Below, in pieces: positions 6,854 to 10,455 of a stretch of DNA of 10,455 bases (the stretch's first letter is position 1; each line of letters begins with the position of its first letter). The translations under genes were made by a program, and so were the position numbers. The notes beneath the pieces are model-generated. The model saw nothing but the letters and a program-made list of their open reading frames with translations, was not told the DNA's origin and did no database searches. The stretch spans positions 1 through 10,455 of the forward strand of contig JBGPKH010000293.1 of assembly GCA_041485845.1 (NCBI GenBank). The letters are read 5' to 3'. Source of the stretch: OMOG01 sp041485845 (GTDB lineage: Bacteria; Acidobacteriota; Terriglobia; Bryobacterales; Bryobacteraceae).

Positions 6854-7156
6854 ATGAAGAACCTCTTTGTAGGCAATTTGGATTTTGCCGCTACTGAATC
6901 GTCCCTCCGATCGCTCTTTGAGTCGTACGGAACGGTGGATCGTGTTAACCTGATTACCGACCGCGATACCGGCCGTTTTCGTGGCTTCGCCTTCGTGGAA
7001 ATGAACGATGCCGCTCAGGCCGACCAGGCCATCGCTGCGTTGAACGGCAGCGACCTGGGAGGCCGCTCGCTGAATGTCGATGAAGCCCGGCCCAAGTCCG
7101 CCGCCGGTGGCGGTTTCGGCGATGCATCGCGCCAGCGGCGCGAGCCCCGCTGGTAA
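6854..7156 (+). CDS. Single-RRM RNA-binding protein
   Basis: This 100-residue protein is one RNA recognition motif plus a short tail, like the bacterial Rbp proteins known best from cyanobacteria, which bind single-stranded RNA and are often cold-induced. RNP2 is LFVGNL (residues 4-9) and RNP1 is RGFAFVEM (43-50), with the aromatic residues F5, F45 and F47 that stack on bases. The beta-alpha-beta-beta-alpha-beta length of about 80 residues is complete. Residues 84-100 form a short Gly/Arg tail ending REPRW. A tight AAGGAA ribosome binding site precedes the ATG. A small basic protein gene follows after 68 nt, probably in the same transcript. Confidence 0.95.
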   Translation: MKNLFVGNLDFAATESSLRSLFESYGTVDRVNLITDRDTGRFRGFAFVEMNDAAQADQAIAALNGSDLGGRSLNVDEARPKSAAGGGFGDASRQRREPRW

Positions 7157-7170
7157 GATCGTAGTTCGAA

Positions 7171-7199
7171 GCGGCCGCGGGTCAAGCCCCGGCCGCCGC
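7171..7199 (+). repeat. GC-rich hairpin between the RRM and small basic protein genes; copy 1 of a 17-nt repeat
   Basis: GCGGCC (7171-7176) pairs with GGCCGC (7191-7196), extended inward by G-C pairs around TCAAG, making a strong stem-loop. No U-tract follows, so it is more likely an RNA-stabilising or attenuating hairpin than a terminator. Its right half, CAAGCCCCGGCCGCCGC (7183-7199), recurs exactly at 8518-8534. Confidence 0.65.
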
Positions 7200-7224
7200 G
7201 TTGTTAGAGAAAGGAGTCCAGTCT

Positions 7225-7446
7225 ATGCCTACGCGATCCCGCACCACGTTTAAGAAACGTCAAAAAGAACTTGCCCGCATGGAAAAACAGCGCGATAAGG
7301 CGGCGCGGAGAATGCAGCGCAAGCTGGAGCCGGCTGGCGAGCCTGCGGCCGACGGGTCCGAGGCGTCCGAAGCGTCGGGAGCGTCGGGAGCGTCGGAAGC
7401 GTCCGAAACCTCTCCGGATTCGTCGTCTCCATCCGGGAGTCTCTGA
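7225..7446 (+). CDS. Small Lys/Arg-rich protein with low-complexity acidic/serine tail
   Basis: This 73-residue protein has two halves. Residues 1-34 (from MPTRSRTTFKKRQKELARM) are strongly basic and likely helical, as in proteins that touch nucleic acid. Residues 40-73 are an Ala/Ser/Glu/Gly low-complexity tail made by a 9-nt tandem repeat. A strong AAGGAG lies 8 nt before ATG 7225, and the basic N-terminus looks like a small conserved hypothetical family that I recall near RRM or cold-shock genes. I do not know its function. The frame is open back to TTG 7201, but that would swallow the ribosome binding site. Position after the RRM gene suggests co-expression and perhaps joint action on RNA. 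Confidence 0.75.
   Translation: MPTRSRTTFKKRQKELARMEKQRDKAARRMQRKLEPAGEPAADGSEASEASGASGASEASETSPDSSSPSGSL
7357..7407 (+). repeat. 9-nt tandem repeat, about 5.7 copies, coding Ser-Glu/Gly-Ala
   Basis: The unit TCSGRAGCG is repeated in frame with small changes (TCCGAGGCG, TCCGAAGCG, TCGGGAGCG twice, TCGGAAGCG, then a partial TCCGAA). It lies inside the small basic protein gene and gives its SEA/SGA tail. Copy number may vary among relatives by slippage. Confidence 0.85.
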
Positions 7447-8474
7447 CCGGCGCTCCTTGTACCACCGGATACAAATATGGAGCCGCGCTTGAGACTTCCT
7501 GCGTAAGGGTCTGATATGCGCCTGCCCTTCGGGGCCTTGGTGTTCATATCCATGGCCTGGGACTTGGTTGGCCAGGATGGCTCCGTCGCGGCTCTTCCAT
7601 CCTCCGTTCGCACGGCCACTCAGGCCGGCCGCCCGGACCGCGAGACTGCCCGTCTTAATCGACGAAGCCAAGCTCTCCGAAAAGCTCGGTGTGGTGTATG
7701 TGGACCGCGAGCCGGTCCTGGGCCCCCCCCGGCATAACCAATCGCAAGATAAGTCAAAAGGGACTTTTTATCTTGAGTCGAATATTCAGTAAAAGAAGGA
7801 GCCCGGAGTTGGGGAAGGAACGCTCCGTTGGAGCGGGAGGGTCGGCAAGGGAAGCACTTGGGAAACTACAGGTTAAATTGGGGACCGAACTCCCTCTTTC
7901 AACCTCACACATAGCTCCCCAACATTCTTTGTCAACGGGTTGTTTTTCTAAGTAATAGTAATCAAAGAGAAAATAATCCGCCAACCCTTGTGACTCACTT
8001 TTCCCGGTTGGCCGAAATTGCCGACATCCAATTTAACTGCCGTAATTTCAAGAGGATGGCCGGAATGGGCCCATCCGCCAAAACCCGTTCACGCGACTTT
8101 GAGCCAAATTATTTAGTGTACTTTTGTTGATTCTAAACATCTTGCCTGTGGACGGACCACCAAATGGCCGCTCCAAAGTATTGACACGCCCCTTATTCTT
8201 AAATTAGGAAGAGGGTTACGCTCCACCGCGTCCTCTTCTAACGGTAATTCTCCTGGCCAGGAAACGTTGCATTACGGTGGTGCTGATCTCCCCGGTAGGG
8301 CCTTAAGAAAGCTCGCACGAATGTAAGTCGTCGGCTGGGGAGACCTGGGGATCGCGATTCCCAAATACCCGGTGTCATGGCAAAGCATCGGGTCATCGGA
8401 GAGTCGGGCATTCGAATCGAGGTTATGCTGCCCACAAGCCATGTAATCCCTCGGTGAATGCGGCTCAAATCACT

Positions 8475-8534
8475 GGCGGCCGGACCACGCACGGCGATAA
8501 ACCGGTCCCGCAAGGGGCAAGCCCCGGCCGCCGC
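8475..8534. repeat. Long-range GC-rich stem, copy 2 of the 17-nt repeat
   Basis: GGCGGCCGG (8475-8483) can pair with CCGGCCGCC (8524-8532). The 17 nt CAAGCCCCGGCCGCCGC at 8518-8534 are identical to 7183-7199. The element lies about 80 nt before mazG. Confidence 0.6.
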
Positions 8535-8585
8535 AACGAAACTTTCGACGCCCACATTAACCCGTAGTGTCTCCATCCGCCCGCG

Positions 8586-8594
8586 TGCTAAATT
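8586..8594 (+). promoter_or_regulatory. Possible extended -10 of the mazG operon
   Basis: TGCTAAATT is an extended -10-like element that would start a transcript near 8601, about 15 nt before the mazG ATG. No clear -35 box is seen, and no Shine-Dalgarno sequence precedes the ATG. Confidence 0.3.
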
Positions 8595-8615
8595 AGAAAA
8601 ACCGCTCCCTCCAAA

Positions 8616-9410
8616 ATGAAACCCGACGCTACCGCTGGAGAGAAATTTCAAAAGCTGGTCGACCTCATGGCCCGCCTGCGCGCCCCCGGCGGCTGTCCCT
8701 GGGACCGCGAGCAGACCTTCGACACCATCAAACCCTTCACCCTCGAAGAGACCTACGAAGTCCTCGACGCCATCGATCGCCGCGATTGGAACGACCTCGC
8801 CGAGGAGCTCGGCGACTTCGTGCTCCAGGCCGTCTTCTATGCCGAAATGGCCGCCGAGCAGGATCTCTTCCACATCGGCGACGCGCTCGACGCCATCAAT
8901 GAGAAGCTGGTGCGCCGCCATCCCCACGTCTTCGGCGAGGGATCGGCCGAAACGGCCAGCGACGTGAAGCGCATCTGGGGTGAAATCAAATCGGCCGAGA
9001 AGAAGGACAAAGGCCGGGAAGAGACCGACCTCCTCGGCTCTGTTCCGCGCGCGCTTCCCGCGCTCGTAGAAGCGCAGCAGATCGCCTCCCGCGCCGCGGG
9101 AGTCGGCTTCGATTGGGAGAACCCCGACCAGGTGCTCGACAAGCTCCACGAGGAGCTCGCCGAGTTCGACCAGGCGCGCCGCAACGCCTCGCAGCCGGAG
9201 CTCGAAGACGAGCTCGGCGACATGCTCTTCGTCCTGGTGAACCTCGCGCGATTCGTCAAGGTGGATCCCGAGCAGGCGCTGCGCAAAGCCAATGCCAAGT
9301 TCCGCCGCCGCTTCGGCTACATCGAGCGCAAACTCGCCGAGCGCGGCGCCAGGATCGAAGATTCCAATATCGAAGAAATGGAGGCGCTGTGGCAGGAGGC
9401 CAAACGCTGA
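8616..9410 (+). CDS. mazG: MazG nucleoside triphosphate pyrophosphohydrolase
   Basis: This 264-residue protein matches the two-domain MazG family, which hydrolyses NTPs and dNTPs to the monophosphate and pyrophosphate and helps clear abnormal nucleotides. Residues 27-51 hold the family signature (CPWDREQTF, then TLEETYEVLDAID). Both repeats carry the metal-binding pattern: E44, E45, E48 with E64 and D67 (EELGD) in the N-terminal domain, and E179, E180, E183 with E199 and D202 (DELGD) in the C-terminal one. Length equals E. coli MazG closely. It is the first gene of a tight three-gene run, with the transferase start overlapping its stop. Despite the name there is no MazE/F pair nearby. Confidence 0.97.
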   Translation: MKPDATAGEKFQKLVDLMARLRAPGGCPWDREQTFDTIKPFTLEETYEVLDAIDRRDWNDLAEELGDFVLQAVFYAEMAAEQDLFHIGDALDAINEKLVRRHPHVFGEGSAETASDVKRIWGEIKSAEKKDKGREETDLLGSVPRALPALVEAQQIASRAAGVGFDWENPDQVLDKLHEELAEFDQARRNASQPELEDELGDMLFVLVNLARFVKVDPEQALRKANAKFRRRFGYIERKLAERGARIEDSNIEEMEALWQEAKR

Positions 9411-10132
9411 TCGAGATCCGCCAGTTGTTTCATCTCCCCGAATTCTCCGACGTGCTTCGCCTGCAACAGGTCATCTGGGGCTTCGCCGACGTCGAGCTGT
9501 TGCCCTTGCGGTTCCTGGTCGTCGTGAGCAAAGTCGGCGGCCACGTCTTCGGCGCCTTTGACGGCGATAACATGGTCGGCTTCTGTTTCGCCATCCCCGG
9601 AGTCAAGCCCGGCGGCCGGCCGTATCTGCACAGCCACATGCTCGGTGTCCTGCCGGAGTATCACAACGCGGGCATCGGACGCCGTCTCAAGCTCTGCCAG
9701 CGCGAGGACGCGCTCGCGCGCGGCATCGACCTCATCGAATGGACCTTCGACCCGCTCGAGCTCAAGAACGCCTTCCTCAACATCGAGAAACTCGGCGCCA
9801 TCGTCCGCCGCTACTCCGTCAATCAGTACGGCGTCACTGCCAGCCCGCTCCACGGCGGCCTCCCCACCGACCGCTGCATCGCCGAGTGGTGGATCGATTC
9901 CCCTCGCGTCCACGGCCTTCTCACCGGCCAGAAGGCCGAACGCCATCCGCAGGAGCGCATCGCGTTCCCGGCCGATATCGCCCGCATCCGCAGCGAAGAC
10001 CCGGCGCGTGCGCGCCAGATTCAGCAGGGCAACGCCGAGAAGTTCCAGCGCGCCTTCGAGCGAGGACTGGCCGTCACCGGTTTCGCACCCAGTGAAACCG
10101 AAGGAACCTACCTCCTGGAGCCTTGGCAATGA
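9407..10132 (+). CDS. GNAT-family acyltransferase (COG3375-like), probable N-succinyl/acetyltransferase
   Basis: This protein of about 241 residues belongs to a predicted GNAT group usually found beside OSBS/NSAR enzymes. The acyl-CoA-binding loop is visible as HNAGIGRRLK (residues 86-95) after the LGVLPEY strand; EWTFDPLELKNA (111-122) and NQYG (139-142) follow in the family's pattern. No ATG fits the start. AGGAGG (9394-9399) is 7 nt before CTG 9407, which overlaps the mazG stop as CTGA and gives the expected N-terminus (M/L)IEIR. GTG 9389 with GGAGG 4 nt before it is the alternative, adding 6 residues. The gene overlaps the next by ATGA. By context with the racemase it may N-succinylate amino acids; that is inference. 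Confidence 0.85.
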   Translation: MIEIRQLFHLPEFSDVLRLQQVIWGFADVELLPLRFLVVVSKVGGHVFGAFDGDNMVGFCFAIPGVKPGGRPYLHSHMLGVLPEYHNAGIGRRLKLCQREDALARGIDLIEWTFDPLELKNAFLNIEKLGAIVRRYSVNQYGVTASPLHGGLPTDRCIAEWWIDSPRVHGLLTGQKAERHPQERIAFPADIARIRSEDPARARQIQQGNAEKFQRAFERGLAVTGFAPSETEGTYLLEPWQ

Positions 10133-10455
10133 AACTCGATCGCATCACCCTTCGCCAGATCCGCATGCCGCTGGTGCACTTCTTCGAAACCAGCTTCTCC
10201 CGCACCTACAAGCGCGATATCATCCTGGTGGAAGTGCAGGGCGAAGGCGCTTCCGGCTGGGGCGAAGTCACCGCCGGCGAGAACCCCTTCTACAACGAGG
10301 AGTGGACCGGCTCTGCGTGGATGATCCTCCACGACTACGTCGCGCCGCGCGTGCTCGGCCGCGACCTCCTGTCGCCCGAAGACGTGTCTCCGCTCACCGC
10401 GCACATCCGCGGCCACAAGATGGCGCGCGGCGGACTGGAGACCGCCGTGTGGGAT
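10129..10455 (+). CDS. menC: o-Succinylbenzoate synthase / N-succinylamino-acid racemase, N-terminal part (cut by window end)
   Basis: The first 109 codons of an enolase-superfamily enzyme are present with no stop before the window ends. The N-terminal capping domain is clear: MPLVHFFETSFSRT (residues 13-26, the substrate-specificity loop), RDIILVEV, GWGEVTAGENPFYNEEW and the RGHKMARGGLETAVWD segment (94-109) that begins the barrel. The catalytic lysines and metal ligands lie beyond the edge. Members of this group make o-succinylbenzoate for menaquinone, racemise N-succinylamino acids, or do both, and sequence alone rarely decides. GGAG lies 8 nt before ATG 10129, which overlaps the transferase stop as ATGA. 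No other menaquinone gene is in view. Confidence 0.9.
   Translation, partial: MKLDRITLRQIRMPLVHFFETSFSRTYKRDIILVEVQGEGASGWGEVTAGENPFYNEEWTGSAWMILHDYVAPRVLGRDLLSPEDVSPLTAHIRGHKMARGGLETAVWD

Larger units (their letters stand above)
7447..8615. other. Long gene-poor stretch with many inverted repeats
   Basis: About 1.17 kb carries no frame I can support as a gene. Composition shifts to AT-richer between about 7740 and 8240. Inverted repeats seen: GCCC-TTCG-GGGC (7524-7535); CGCTCC-GTT-GGAGCG (7821-7835); GTTGGGGA/TCCCCAAC (7808-7815 and 7916-7923) enclosing a bulged 9-bp stem (7835-7845 with 7885-7894); GCCAACC/GGTTGGC (7980-8012); GGATGG/CCATCC (8054-8076) around the palindrome ATGGGCCCAT; GAAGAGG/CCTCTTC (8208-8238); CTCCCC/GGGGAG (8288-8342); a near-palindrome at 8347-8362 centred on ATCGCGAT; and GGCGGCCGG/CCGGCCGCC (8475-8532). 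It could hold a small RNA, decayed mobile DNA or regulatory DNA. Confidence 0.5.

Noticed and set aside
7745..7774. AAGATAA/TTATCTT hairpin as an intrinsic terminator
   Set aside because: The stem is AT-rich with a bulge and no gene ends close upstream on either strand.
8181..8209. TTGACA at 8181-8186 as the start of a promoter
   Set aside because: No -10-like hexamer stands at 16-18 nt spacing (TTAGGA at 17 nt).
8238..9149. 303-codon minus-strand open frame
   Set aside because: Most of it is antisense to mazG, whose protein is unmistakable; the tail outside mazG shows no recognisable domain.
9317..10129. 270-codon minus-strand open frame
   Set aside because: Antisense to the GNAT gene; Asp/Glu/Ala-rich shadow of a GC-rich coding strand.

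Overview
The window is a GC-rich bacterial chromosome segment with short intergenic gaps, Tat-exported oxidoreductase and hydrolase genes, a PP2C-type phosphatase and several 4-nt stop/start overlaps. The gene styles (IorAB-type molybdenum hydroxylase, Tat-type dienelactone hydrolase, an RRM protein followed by a tiny Lys/Arg-rich protein, COG3375-type GNAT next to an OSBS/NSAR enzyme) fit a soil Acidobacteriota of the Solibacter/Bryobacter type. That assignment is inferred from memory of such gene neighbourhoods; no marker gene in the window proves it.

Left part (1-1297): a complete toxin-antitoxin operon on the minus strand, an AbrB-fold antitoxin (913-683) followed by a PIN-domain toxin (686-276), joined by a GTGA overlap. 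A 10-bp perfect palindrome lies between a TTGACA box and the antitoxin ATG, and the predicted transcript would start at the ATG itself. No gene is seen in 1-275 or 959-1297.

Middle (1298-5730): a two-gene minus-strand operon encodes a small [2Fe-2S] subunit and a Tat-exported molybdopterin subunit of an isoquinoline-1-oxidoreductase/aldehyde-dehydrogenase-like enzyme. It diverges across 96 nt from a Tat-exported dienelactone hydrolase, which is followed by a small outer-membrane beta-barrel protein. A perfect 9-bp hairpin in the shared divergent region carries the Shine-Dalgarno sequence of the Fe-S subunit.

Next (5734-7446): a stand-alone SpoIIE/PP2C phosphatase (minus) converges on the barrel gene with 3 nt between the stops and diverges from an RRM RNA-binding protein (plus). 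The RRM gene has a roughly 80-nt leader behind an extended -10 promoter and is followed by a 73-residue basic/low-complexity protein whose tail is built from a 9-nt tandem repeat.

A gene-poor stretch of about 1.17 kb (7447-8615) is partly AT-richer than its surroundings and full of inverted repeats. It holds the second copy of a 17-nt GC-rich motif also found just after the RRM gene, and it may hide a structured RNA or the remains of a mobile element.

Right end (8616-10455): mazG, a GNAT transferase (apparently starting at CTG) and the first 109 codons of an o-succinylbenzoate synthase/N-succinylamino-acid racemase form a tightly overlapped operon (CTGA and ATGA overlaps). The GNAT plus racemase pair recalls the D- to L-amino-acid conversion pathway described in Geobacillus kaustophilus; its third enzyme, a desuccinylase, would lie beyond the window.
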